This document shows positions 8,844 through 16,813 of a DNA stretch of 64,000 nucleotides, piece by piece; the stretch's first letter is position 1, and each line of letters opens with the position of its first letter. This DNA comes from Promethearchaeota archaeon (GTDB lineage Archaea > Asgardarchaeota > Lokiarchaeia > Sigyniarchaeales > SOKP01), in the NCBI GenBank assembly GCA_019058245.1, contig JAHPZJ010000013.1:195166-259165 (forward strand), written 5' to 3'. The position numbers and the translations under genes were made by a program. The notes beneath the pieces are model-generated. The model saw nothing but the letters and a program-made list of their open reading frames with translations, did no database searches and was not told the origin of the DNA.

Positions 8844-9398
8844 ATGAATTCTATTAGAAAAAGTATTTCCAAGATTTATATTGTAATAATATTAATTGTC
8901 ATTATATTAAGTTTTCAAAACTCTATAAAAACAGTAAAAGCACAGGCAGTAACAAATATCTCTGTTTATGAAGCATTTGATATGATAAATAATAGCGTTT
9001 TATATCCAAATTTAATAATTTTAGATGTAAGAGAACAATCAGAATATGATATTAATCATATTTGTAATGCAACATTGATTCCAGTTTCAGAACTTGAATC
9101 AAGAATAGACGAATTAGAATTATACAACAATACAGAGATAATAGTATATTGTGGTACTGGTGTCAGAAGTACAACAGCAAGTCAAATACTCATTGATAAT
9201 GGTTTTACAAAAATATATAATATGGAGGGAGGTATTACTGAATGGATTTCTTCCGGATATGAAGTATGTGCGATGGAAAACGGTCAAACAGATTTCCCTT
9301 CTATAAATGGTTTTTCACTTAGTTTCATAATTATTGGACTATTAGGGTTTAGTGTAATCTTTATAATATTTCGAAAAAAAGAGCTTTATAAAAAGTAA
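8844..9398 (+). CDS. membrane-anchored rhodanese-domain protein
   Basis: Encodes about 184 residues from ATG 8844 (a TTG at 8838 would add two). A signal-anchor helix (about 12-30, IVIILIVIILSF) leads into a rhodanese domain (about 40-145) with LDVREQSEYDINHI, the active-site loop VYCGTGVRS whose Cys carries the persulfide, and GGITEWISSGYEV. A second helix (about 158-176) and a short basic tail (RKKELYKK) close the protein. The rhodanese domain is thus probably outside the cell, tethered at both ends. Sulfur transfer or thiol chemistry outside the membrane is plausible; the partner is unknown. Confidence 0.85.
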   Translation: MNSIRKSISKIYIVIILIVIILSFQNSIKTVKAQAVTNISVYEAFDMINNSVLYPNLIILDVREQSEYDINHICNATLIPVSELESRIDELELYNNTEIIVYCGTGVRSTTASQILIDNGFTKIYNMEGGITEWISSGYEVCAMENGQTDFPSINGFSLSFIIIGLLGFSVIFIIFRKKELYKK

Positions 9399-9437
9399 AA
9401 TCTACTATTCTTATTAAAAAAATTGAGGTTTTCTAAA

Positions 9438-10226
9438 ATGGTAAAAAAATTATTTATTGATAATCCCATAGTTTCTAATCAAGTCTTTTTCCCTCGTAAA
9501 ATTCCGGAACCAACTGATATTGATTCAAATATTAGGATATTGAAGTTTGAAATTAGTAAAAAAATTGTTATTGGTGGGTTTTTTTATCTAAATAAACCAG
9601 ACCTTCCAAATATGTTATTATTCCATGGAAATGGAGAAATTGCTGCGGATTATCAATATTTTTTAGATTTTTTTTTTGAATGTGGTGTAAATTTAGGAGT
9701 TGTTGATTTCCGAGGATATGGTTTCAGTACCGGAGAACCAATTTATAGTAGTTTAGTTTCGGATGCATTTCCGATTTATAATAAATTTTACGAATGGATT
9801 ATATCAAATAATCTAAGTAACTCACTATTTCTCTTAGGACGTTCTCTTGGTAGCGCTTGTGTAGCAGAAATAGGTTCCCATAATCCAAACAACTTGCGAG
9901 GAATTATCTTTGAAAGTGGTTTTGCGAGTATGTATAATATGATGACAAGACTATTCAGAGTAAGTGGACCTGATATTACACCTGATGGACTGAGTGAATA
10001 TTCCAATGATACAAGACTTAGACAATTTCAAAAACCAGTATTGATTATTCATGGCACTCAAGACTGGATTATTCCTTGCGATGAAGCGAAATTAATATAT
10101 GAAAATGTCCCTAACCACGTTGAGAAGAATTTAGTATTAATCGAAGGTGCAGGTCATAATAATATTTTTTCATTTAGAGAGGAATATATCACTCCATTAA
10201 AAAATTTCATAAAAAAAAATAAATAA
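9438..10226 (+). CDS. alpha/beta-hydrolase fold protein
   Basis: Encodes about 262 residues from ATG 9438; a TTG at 9423 would add five. The oxyanion region MLLFHGNGEIAADYQ, the DFRGYGFSTG strand, the nucleophile elbow LLGRSLGSACVAE (Ser in GRSLG), the acid in LIIHGTQDWIIPC and the His in EGAGHNNIF make a complete Ser-Asp-His triad. It resembles the ABHD13/BEM46 or YfhR-type hydrolases, which are often membrane associated, though no membrane helix is seen here. The substrate, probably an ester or thioester, is unknown. It follows the rhodanese gene by about 40 bases. Confidence 0.85.
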   Translation: MVKKLFIDNPIVSNQVFFPRKIPEPTDIDSNIRILKFEISKKIVIGGFFYLNKPDLPNMLLFHGNGEIAADYQYFLDFFFECGVNLGVVDFRGYGFSTGEPIYSSLVSDAFPIYNKFYEWIISNNLSNSLFLLGRSLGSACVAEIGSHNPNNLRGIIFESGFASMYNMMTRLFRVSGPDITPDGLSEYSNDTRLRQFQKPVLIIHGTQDWIIPCDEAKLIYENVPNHVEKNLVLIEGAGHNNIFSFREEYITPLKNFIKKNK

Positions 10227-10331
10227 CAGTTTTAATTAGATTTTAGTTAAAAACTGGACTAATGAACCTTTTTTTACTATCCTATTTTCCATTTAATTAT
10301 AAGAAGTAATAAATATAGCAGTGAGAAATAA

Positions 10332-10646
10332 TTGACTAATAAAACAATAAATTTCTGTCCATATTGTGGAAAGAGAATTCGTTTCTATATTAAAGATAAA
10401 TTAAATTATTGTTGTTTTTGTGGTAAAAAGCTAAAAGTAGAAAAACATAAAATAATATCGCAAGTCCAATGTACAATTTGTCATATAAAGATTGATCCAG
10501 ATAAAGATAAAACAATTAAATGTTCATTTTGTGGAAGTACTTACCATTATAGATGTGTATATTCTTGGCTTCAAAATTATAATGCATGTCCTATGTGTCA
10601 AAACGTGTTTTTATTTCCAAATAAATCCATTTCAATCGTTAAATAA
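10332..10646 (+). CDS. zinc-ribbon plus RING-like zinc-finger protein
   Basis: Encodes 104 residues from a TTG start. The first 35 residues form a zinc ribbon (CPYCGKR at the start, CCFCGKK about 18 residues later). The second half has the spacing C-x2-C-x13-C-x2-C-x4-H-x2-C-x10-C-x2-C (CTIC, CSFC, HYRC, CPMC), which fits a RING/PHD-type cross-brace with C4HC3 ligands. In eukaryotes RING domains recruit ubiquitin-loaded E2 enzymes. Some Asgard archaea encode ubiquitin, E1, E2 and RING proteins, so an E3-like role is possible, but no E1, E2 or ubiquitin gene is in this window. A metal-binding structural role is the cautious reading. Confidence 0.7.
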   Translation: MTNKTINFCPYCGKRIRFYIKDKLNYCCFCGKKLKVEKHKIISQVQCTICHIKIDPDKDKTIKCSFCGSTYHYRCVYSWLQNYNACPMCQNVFLFPNKSISIVK

Positions 10647-10709
10647 ACAAGAATTGTTTTCAACTTGAATTTAATATTTTCTAATGGTTTGAAATTAATA
10701 AAAATGAAT

Positions 10710-10928
10710 TTAATTTATTAGAAATTCATTCACTAAAATTTGCTGAAATTCAGTATCTTTTTCTTGAAAAAGTATATTTTCTTTTCCAGTATATATATCT
10801 GGAGAATGACTTTTTTTAAACAATATCGAGAACGGGATAATTATATAGGCGATATTTGATGTTTCTTCTTGAACATTAATTTCATCGAAAAATTCATAAT
10901 AATTTTTATTTTCTACCTCTAATCCCAT
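10710..10928 (-). CDS. small protein of IPFS-xIY family, copy 1
   Basis: Encodes 72 residues with an ATG start. The C-terminal 45 residues carry a motif shared with the proteins at 11025, 11492 and 15974: IIPFSILFKK, then DIYTGKENILF, an acidic E-K-D-x-E-F and a final ILVNEFL. No such family is known to me. The N-terminal 25 residues are acidic and unlike the other copies. The next copy lies about 100 bases upstream on the same strand. It has no membrane helix or Cys pairs. It may be one domain of a modular small protein with a partner encoded nearby. Confidence 0.6.
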   Translation of the reverse strand: MGLEVENKNYYEFFDEINVQEETSNIAYIIIPFSILFKKSHSPDIYTGKENILFQEKDTEFQQILVNEFLIN

Positions 10929-11024
10929 TTCTTATCTCACATTGATTACTATTTAATATTCAATAAAATTTCATCTACTTAAATTAATAGACCCGACAAA
11001 ATTAGTGATTACTTTTTATTTTCA

Positions 11025-11339
11025 TCAATATTTTGAAAGGAATTCTTCTTTCAAAATCTGTTTATATTTTAAATTATCGCTTTTTAGAGAATCATCTTCT
11101 GAGTTTGAAAAAATATCGATTGGATATTTCTCGTTATACATATTTAAAACTAATATTATCAAATTTGAAATGTTTTTGAAGGATACCTTTGAATTATTAT
11201 CTGAGAATAACTTTTCTACCAGCTTAGATAATAAAATAAATTTCTTTCTTTGAAGTAATTTTTTATTAGATAGAGTTTCTGGCTTGAAAACATTCTCTAA
11301 ATATTTTATGACTCTTTTTTCAATTGTAAGTGAATTCAC
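11025..11339 (-). CDS. small protein of IPFS-xIY family, divergent copy 2
   Basis: Encodes 104 residues from a GTG start at 11339. The C-terminus (PIDIFSNSEDDSL, then KYKQILKEEFL) aligns with the shared tail of the proteins at 10710, 11492 and 15974, although the IPFS part is replaced by NLIILVLNMYNEKY. The first 60 residues are helical and basic (KRVIKYLENVF, KLLQRKKFILLSKLVEKLF). This is the most diverged of the four. A GGAG sits about 20 bases before the GTG, rather far for a ribosome site, so the exact start is uncertain. Confidence 0.5.
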   Translation of the reverse strand: MNSLTIEKRVIKYLENVFKPETLSNKKLLQRKKFILLSKLVEKLFSDNNSKVSFKNISNLIILVLNMYNEKYPIDIFSNSEDDSLKSDNLKYKQILKEEFLSKY

Positions 11340-11362
11340 AATCCATCAAGATCTAATCTCCT

Positions 11363-11491
11363 TTATGGATTATTTAATCTTAAATATAAAAACGGAATGT
11401 TTTTTTTTGATATATTAGTTATTATTTCAAGTAAAACCTCTTGTTCTTTAAATGAACCATTGAACGTATAAAAATTGAATATTTCCTTCAA
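11363..11491 (-). CDS. possible 42-aa protein directly behind copy 3
   Basis: Right after the TAA of the 11492-11743 gene a TTG begins an open frame of 42 codons ending in TAA at 11363-11365 (begins MKEIFNFYTFNGSF, ends LYLRLNNP). The composition looks coding (acidic and hydrophobic residues in helical spacing), and the stop-start junction TAATTG suggests coupled translation. Alternatively it is the C-terminal remainder of a longer ancestral protein cut by the stop. No family recognised. Confidence 0.35.
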   Translation of the reverse strand: MKEIFNFYTFNGSFKEQEVLLEIITNISKKNIPFLYLRLNNP

Positions 11492-11743
11492 TTAGGTTAA
11501 AAATTCTTGGATATAAATTTTCTTATAATCTTGATGCCTCTCTTCAAAACAAATTTTCTCATATCCAACATAAATATCGTGTGGCTTTTTTAAATCCTTA
11601 ATTGCAGAAAAAGGAATTAAGAAGAGTGATATATTGAGAAATGGGTGGTTTTCCGACAAATTGAATAATTCTTGCCATATTTTATTATAATCGTCTACAA
11701 CCATATATGCTATCCAAATTTGAAAGTTTTCCCATTGATTCAT
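11492..11743 (-). CDS. small protein of IPFS-xIY family, copy 3
   Basis: Encodes 83 residues with an ATG start. The C-terminal half carries the shared motif: FLIPFSAIKDLKKPHDIYVGYEK, then CFEERHQDYKK and a final YIQEFLT. The N-terminal 40 residues (MNQWENFQIWIAYMVVDDYNKIWQELF) are aromatic and helical and have no counterpart in the 10710 and 15974 copies. It is transcribed away from the MFS gene and toward the possible 42-aa frame. Function unknown. Confidence 0.6.
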   Translation of the reverse strand: MNQWENFQIWIAYMVVDDYNKIWQELFNLSENHPFLNISLFLIPFSAIKDLKKPHDIYVGYEKICFEERHQDYKKIYIQEFLT

Positions 11744-11912
11744 ATTTCTTACTTATCATATAAATTTTAAATATCTCTCCAAAAGTAAACGATAGGTTTA
11801 TATAAAAAAAACTTGAAATTCGATTTATTTTATGAAGAAAAGGAAATCATAAAGGAATTAATTTAAATTTATATTAAAAAAAAAAAAGAAATTATAATTA
11901 TTATTTTATCGA

Positions 11913-13325
11913 TTATTCACTCTTTATAAAGGATATAATCAATATTCCGATTCCCATTATAATACCAACAGATATCATTGCCCAACCAAATGCAGCTTTA
12001 CCTATAATATCATATGATAGCATAACAGTTCCCCAAACAAATGGACCCAATGCTGAAGAAAATTTCCCACTTAGTTTAGAAAAGCCAAAAAATTCTCCAA
12101 ATTTTTCTTTGGGAGCAAGTTCTATTACCATTATTCGTTGTGCTACCCAAGTTCCTCCTAGAGCGGGGCCTGCTACAATACCCATAATGAGACTTAGAAT
12201 AAAGGGAAGATTCGCACCAACATCAATTGATTGCGTTGTAAATATTAAAATAATACCAATTGTTAATGAAATCCCCCAAAAAGCGCCAACAAGGTAAAAA
12301 GTCTTTTTTGCACCATATTTATCACCAAACTTTCCAACAAAGTATGTGAAAGCAACTGCAGAAATAGTAGCAATAATAATAAAAAGTATGGCAAATAGTG
12401 TTCCACCAGCAATACGTAATCCATCAGTTACTATTGGTGTCATATAGAGAACAATAACGTTAGCAATATCAGCAACAAAAAAGTATCCAATGATAAATAT
12501 AAACATTGATTTATGTTTTCGAATATCTTTAAAAGTATTACCTAATTGTCTGAAAGTATTTTTTATTAATTTATTTATAGGTGGTCTTCGAAATTTTTTC
12601 TGCTTTTCTCGGACATAAAGGAATGGAATTGTGCATATTAAAAATAGAATCATGGGTATAACAAATGTAAACCAGTATCCAGAAAATCCATATTGTATTG
12701 GTTTATCTTCAGCTAGTACTGGTGGAGTTGATACAGTATCACCTAATAATATTATTAAGGGATACATTATAACGAGAGCAAGAATGGTACCTAAGTAGCC
12801 CCATGCAACCCCAAATCCAGCAACCTTACCAATATCCTCTCTTTTAGCTATAAATGGAAGCATTGCATCATAAAAAGTTAAACTAAATTGATAAGCAACA
12901 TTTGCAATAACATAGAATGCTAGAACCATTGTAAGATCATGGAAGAAGCCAAGTAAACTGGCAAAAAGAAGAATAAAACCGGTTAAACTCACAACAAAAG
13001 GCTTCCTTTTTCCTAAATTATCACTAAAGGCCCCTAATATGGGAACACAAACAGCAACTCCAAGTTGCATTAAAAAACTTACTGTACCAAATAAAAAACT
13101 AGCTGTACCATAGGATATTCCATTTTCTAATTGTCCAATAACTAAAACATAACGATTTATAATTAAACTTACGATTACCATTGAATAAATTGTGTTTGCG
13201 AGATCATACATGGCCCAAAAGAATACATTACGTTTAGAAGTAGTTGTTTCATACTCAACTTCTTCACCATCAAGAATTTCAGAAGGTGAATTTGTATTAT
13301 TTTCTTTTTTTGACATTTTAATCAT
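11913..13325 (-). CDS. MFS permease, UMF1/Atg22-like
   Basis: Encodes 470 residues with about twelve membrane helices. The opening NVFFWAMYDLANTIYSMVIVSLIINRYV matches the W-x2-YD-x-AN-x2-Y signature of the Atg22/UMF1 group of MFS proteins (the yeast vacuolar amino-acid effluxer Atg22 belongs here). The intracellular MFS loop GAFSDNLGKRKPF is present between helices 2 and 3, and a second copy, FVGKFGDKYGAKKTF, in the C-terminal half. It probably exports amino acids or other small solutes across the cell membrane. The N-terminal 25 residues are polar. ATG 13325 and an ATG three codons later are equally possible starts. Confidence 0.85.
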   Translation of the reverse strand: MIKMSKKENNTNSPSEILDGEEVEYETTTSKRNVFFWAMYDLANTIYSMVIVSLIINRYVLVIGQLENGISYGTASFLFGTVSFLMQLGVAVCVPILGAFSDNLGKRKPFVVSLTGFILLFASLLGFFHDLTMVLAFYVIANVAYQFSLTFYDAMLPFIAKREDIGKVAGFGVAWGYLGTILALVIMYPLIILLGDTVSTPPVLAEDKPIQYGFSGYWFTFVIPMILFLICTIPFLYVREKQKKFRRPPINKLIKNTFRQLGNTFKDIRKHKSMFIFIIGYFFVADIANVIVLYMTPIVTDGLRIAGGTLFAILFIIIATISAVAFTYFVGKFGDKYGAKKTFYLVGAFWGISLTIGIILIFTTQSIDVGANLPFILSLIMGIVAGPALGGTWVAQRIMVIELAPKEKFGEFFGFSKLSGKFSSALGPFVWGTVMLSYDIIGKAAFGWAMISVGIIMGIGILIISFIKSE

Positions 13326-13479
13326 ATAAAATTAGATTTAGGTTATGAATTAATGATATAATACCTTGGATTAAAAATTTTATCTATATTGAGAATGAAC
13401 TTTATACTGTATGCATAAATAATCTTGAGTATAAAGAAATTCTGAATTAATTTTCCTTAATTTAAGAAAAAGATGGATG

Positions 13480-15039
13480 TTACTTTTTTTCTTTAGTTAT
13501 TTTCCTTTTAATGCCTATTTTTTTTGGTTTTTTTTTTACTTCCTTGATGATTGTATCCTCTCTTGTCAATTGACTTTTCAATTCTTCAGCGATACTATCA
13601 AGTTTATTAGCAGTGGTACTTACTTCTTCCATTGCAACAGTTTGTTCTTCTGAGGCAGCACTAATTTCCTCCATTGAATGTGTGGTATTTCTAATTTTAT
13701 CAATAATTTCATTAATAATAGATGTAGTATTTTTAATTGATTGTTTTATCCCCTCTGCAAGTTGTCTCACTTCATCTGCTACTACTGCGAATCCTTTTCC
13801 ATATTCTCCAGCTCTTCCAGATTCTATTCTTGCGTTTAATGATAATAAATATGTTTGTTCTGAAATATCAATGATCATTTCTGAGATTTTTTTGATTTCA
13901 TCTGATGAATCTGAAATTTCCATAATCTCTCTTGTTACTTTTTCAGTTGAAGCTGAAACTTCTTCTGCCGATGCATTAACTTCATTTGCACTCCCCGCCA
14001 ATTCACTAGCCATATTTGCCACATCAATAACAGCTCTAGCTCCTAATTTTAAAATATTTTCCATTGATTTATTTGTTTTAACAATTTCTTTTGTAGTTGG
14101 GATAGCGATTGCTATACTAATTCCAATTGCCAATACGATTGAAATAATGACTATGATATATGAAATAATTATTGTTATTTTTGAGTTTTCAATACTATTA
14201 TTAACTTCAGTTTCAATATCGTAATATATGTGACCAATGAGAATAGTTATTGGAGTATCTAAATTTTTAAGCGATTCCTTTCTTGATATAAGAGAATCAA
14301 CTATATTGAATAATTGATTTAGAACAAATGGTTCATAAGAATTATTATACCAGCTTTTAATCGCATTTGCAAGTGTCTTATTTTGACCAATAGGACTATC
14401 TATTATTATTTGTAGATTATCTTGAAATTCTGTCCCAAGATCGATAAACTCTAATTCAATTTCATCTCTTGTTAGTTTATTTGATTCATTACTATAATCA
14501 TTAATTAAAACTAATTGAGATTTTAGAAAATATTTTAATTCTGTAGCACTGTTTTTTAAAGTTAAATCAGTTTGTTGTGTTGTTAGATCAATTATATCTG
14601 ATTCATAACTCTGTGTAGCACTTTTGATTTGAGATAAATAAATAGAGAATTTATCTATTAAATTAAAAAGCCCATTGGTTTCATTAGTTGCAATTACATT
14701 AATTTGATTAATATAATTGCTAAGGGAGGATAAGTAATAAATCAAGGGGGGGTTTAATTCCTCTAAAATAATTGCAGATTCTAAAATATTTTCATATGAA
14801 TTATTGTAATTTGCTCTCATAATCATATCTCCACTCTCATAAGTATAGATAGTTCGCATAATTTTCTCGGTATGATATTTAATATTATTAGCATAAATAT
14901 TTGACTGTAATTTATTAGTTGTTAAATCGTCAATGGTGGAATTTAAAGTATAAATTTGAATCAAACTCGCAATTCCAAGGATTGTACATAATCCAATTAA
15001 AATAATATAACCATTTCTCATCCTTTTTTTAATATTCAT
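13480..15039 (-). CDS. methyl-accepting chemotaxis protein
   Basis: Encodes 519 residues. A membrane helix at about 10-30 is followed by a long extracytoplasmic helical sensor domain (about 31-285), a second membrane helix (about 286-310) and a cytoplasmic signalling coiled coil (about 330-495). The hairpin tip is [33 protein letters not shown], with the conserved [20 protein letters not shown]. The all-helical sensor rich in Asn and Ser resembles helical-bundle sensors. A HAMP domain is short or missing after helix 2. Its products normally control CheA through CheW; no che genes are in the window. The basic tail ([18 protein letters not shown]) is unusual. Confidence 0.9.
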   Translation of the reverse strand: MNIKKRMRNGYIILIGLCTILGIASLIQIYTLNSTIDDLTTNKLQSNIYANNIKYHTEKIMRTIYTYESGDMIMRANYNNSYENILESAIILEELNPPLIYYLSSLSNYINQINVIATNETNGLFNLIDKFSIYLSQIKSATQSYESDIIDLTTQQTDLTLKNSATELKYFLKSQLVLINDYSNESNKLTRDEIELEFIDLGTEFQDNLQIIIDSPIGQNKTLANAIKSWYNNSYEPFVLNQLFNIVDSLISRKESLKNLDTPITILIGHIYYDIETEVNNSIENSKITIIISYIIVIISIVLAIGISIAIAIPTTKEIVKTNKSMENILKLGARAVIDVANMASELAGSANEVNASAEEVSASTEKVTREIMEISDSSDEIKKISEMIIDISEQTYLLSLNARIESGRAGEYGKGFAVVADEVRQLAEGIKQSIKNTTSIINEIIDKIRNTTHSMEEISAASEEQTVAMEEVSTTANKLDSIAEELKSQLTREDTIIKEVKKKPKKIGIKRKITKEKK

Positions 15040-15431
15040 AACTTAAGCTCTTGATATTTTTTGGTTAATTCAAAATAACTAAATAATTTTTTTCCTAATT
15101 CCTAATCAACAGAATTCAAATTTAAGAAAAAACTGAATTAATCATATTAGTTTATTAATTTAAACTTTTATCCATAGTTCTATAGTCGTGCTAAGAGTAC
15201 AAAAAAAAAATAGGAGATAGGATTATAAGGTTCAATTATCACTTCTTGAATCTTTTCAAATATTCTTTAATTCTACAAATTCCAAACAATTATAATAAAT
15301 TGTTACTGAGAAATTTTCTGTACTTTAGCAAAATTTGTAAAAAATCATAATTATAAAGAATATAGATAATCCACAAAACTCAAAAGTTTTTTTATATATT
15401 CAAACTAATAACATTATAGGTGTAATTAATC
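15040..15431. other. intergenic region, divergent promoters
   Basis: An AT-rich spacer of 392 bases between the minus-strand MCP gene and the plus-strand nuclease-like gene. A TATA-like tttatatatt at 15391-15400 follows an A/T tract and sits about 35 bases before the TTG start of the nuclease-like gene, the right distance for archaeal promoters with a short leader. I see no further gene, RNA or repeat. Confidence 0.35.
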
Positions 15432-15914
15432 TTGCCAACTTCGAGAAGAGAATATTTAAAGCAATCCTGCAAATCAAAATATGAAAAATCCTTTGTAGAA
15501 GCAGTTCCAAATAACTTATTAGAGTTATACGAAGCGAATGTTAATATAGGTCAATATACTGTTGATTTTGCAATTGAGAAATATAAAATTGCTGTTGAAT
15601 GTGATAATATCCAATTAGATTATAAAACACCAGACCAAAAGAAAAGTGATTTAAGAAAAACTAAATTCCTTATCGATAATGGTTGGACAGTTTTTAGGTT
15701 TACCGCTCAAGTACTATTTTCGGCAGCACTTTTATGCCATAAAATGGTTGCTGATGAAATTGTTAAATATGAACCAAAAATAATGGATGTAAGTGAATTT
15801 TTATCTAATGAACAAATAGATTTTATAAACGAGAGGCTTTCTAATGTTGATATCACTACCTCACCTACATTTAAAAATGAAATAAGAACATTTGAAAGAA
15901 GAAGGAGCTCTTAA
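15432..15914 (+). CDS. DUF559/VSR-like endonuclease-fold protein
   Basis: Encodes 160 residues from a TTG start. The core looks like the PD-(D/E)xK nuclease fold of the DUF559/very-short-patch-repair-like group: QYTVDFAIEKYKIAVECDN gives the catalytic D and E-C-D, DQKKSDLRKTKFLIDNGWTVFRFTA gives the R-x-x-x-L-x-x-x-GW-x-V-x-R-F helix-strand typical of these enzymes. No methylase or restriction specificity partner is adjacent, so it may be a solitary nuclease for repair or defence, or a relic. The C-terminal 50 residues are not recognised. Confidence 0.65.
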   Translation: MPTSRREYLKQSCKSKYEKSFVEAVPNNLLELYEANVNIGQYTVDFAIEKYKIAVECDNIQLDYKTPDQKKSDLRKTKFLIDNGWTVFRFTAQVLFSAALLCHKMVADEIVKYEPKIMDVSEFLSNEQIDFINERLSNVDITTSPTFKNEIRTFERRRSS

Positions 15915-15973
15915 TGATTAGAACCATAAAAAAATAATACATTTTTTTTGAGTTCTAACTTTAGATAAGTTTT

Positions 15974-16189
15974 TTAAAATTCGATAAATTCCTGTTGTAA
16001 AATCATTTTATATTCTGGATCCCTTTCTCTAAATGGAATTCTCTCATTTCCTGAATAGATCTCCATAGATTTATATTTCTTAAATAGCTGTGAGAAAGGT
16101 ATGACGAGTTCAGAAATATTACAACTTTCTGAAACATGAGTAATATTAAGATTTTTATATTGAATTTTTTCTATTTTTCCAGAACTCAT
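15974..16189 (-). CDS. small protein of IPFS-xIY family, copy 4
   Basis: Encodes 71 residues with an ATG start, 14 bases downstream of the RHH regulator gene and so probably co-transcribed with it. The shared motif is cleanest here: ELVIPFSQLFKKYKSMEIYSG, then ERIPFRERDPEYK and ILQQEFIEF at the end. The N-terminus (KIEKIQYKNLNITHV) looks like a short beta strand pair. The pairing with a DNA-binding RHH gene resembles the compact two-gene layout of toxin-antitoxin modules, but the sequence matches no toxin I know, so that remains a suggestion. Confidence 0.65.
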   Translation of the reverse strand: MSSGKIEKIQYKNLNITHVSESCNISELVIPFSQLFKKYKSMEIYSGNERIPFRERDPEYKMILQQEFIEF

Positions 16190-16203
16190 TTTTTTTCACT
16201 CAC

Positions 16204-16629
16204 TCATTCTTTTACAATCAATTTTCCTCTTATTCGGAGTTTAACTCCTAACTTTTCTAATTTACTCCTATATTCAAAAATAATATCTCTTAGAATTTTT
16301 TTGCTAATTTCTAGTTGTTCAGCTAATATATCAAATTCTATCTCATTGAATAGTTCTGAGTACCTCACTAATTTCTGAATTGAATCTTGAATAACCTGAT
16401 CATAATCTGCAATCTCGATTTCCCTAGTAATATCATTTAAATCAATATCATAATTGCTCGTTAATAAATTTGGATTACTTTCAATCCAATTATGTATTAA
16501 ATTTCGGACTGTTTCTGAACGAGATTGTCTCCTCTTTTCTGCCATCAGATTAATAACTCTCTCATCAAAAGCATCGAGACTAAATGTAATTCTAGATAAA
16601 TCCGATGATTTCTTTGATTCTGATGGCAT
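16204..16629 (-). CDS. ribbon-helix-helix transcriptional regulator
   Basis: Encodes 141 residues. Residues 10-50 form a ribbon-helix-helix domain: the strand SRITFSLDAFDERVI, helix VINLMAEKRRQSRSETVRNLIHNWIE with the typical S-R-S-E-x-V-R-x-L motif. Such domains bind DNA as dimers through the strand. The C-terminal part (about 75-141) is helical with a helix-turn-helix-like stretch (ILAEQLEISKKILRDIIFEY) and a basic end. It is divergent from the gene at 16814; three palindromes lie in the shared 175-base promoter, a likely operator region for self-control. The copy-4 small protein follows it. Confidence 0.8.
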   Translation of the reverse strand: MPSESKKSSDLSRITFSLDAFDERVINLMAEKRRQSRSETVRNLIHNWIESNPNLLTSNYDIDLNDITREIEIADYDQVIQDSIQKLVRYSELFNEIEFDILAEQLEISKKILRDIIFEYRSKLEKLGVKLRIRGKLIVKE

Positions 16630-16680
16630 TTTTTATCTATCCGACAAAATTTTGATATTTAATATAATCATTTTTTTTCG

Positions 16681-16731
16681 AATATTTAAATATTTGCACA
16701 AATGATCATTTAGTGCATCACTGAAGATGCA
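16681..16731. promoter_or_regulatory. cluster of palindromes, candidate RHH operator
   Basis: Within 51 bases of the divergent promoter are AATATTTAAATATT (16681-16694, perfect 14-base palindrome), AAATGATCATTT (16700-16711, perfect 12-base palindrome) and TGCATC...GATGCA (16714-16731, 6-base arms with 6-base gap). The first is 52 bases before the RHH start codon. RHH dimers usually bind inverted repeats near their own promoters, so this is a reasonable operator candidate; in DNA this AT-rich some palindromes arise by chance. Confidence 0.4.
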
Positions 16732-16813
16732 TAGATTTATAAATGAAGAGGATCTTATAATATTCATATATTATTTGAATGTCATTTAAATATTATACCC
16801 TAGTGTGTGTAAA

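Noticed and set aside
13613..14224. A 203-codon plus-strand frame opposite the MCP gene
   Set aside because: It is the antisense shadow of the repetitive signalling coiled coil, which is clearly the true gene.
10710..16629. Calling the RHH/small-protein pair a toxin-antitoxin system
   Set aside because: The layout fits, but the small protein matches no known toxin and several copies have no RHH partner, so only a neutral description is justified.
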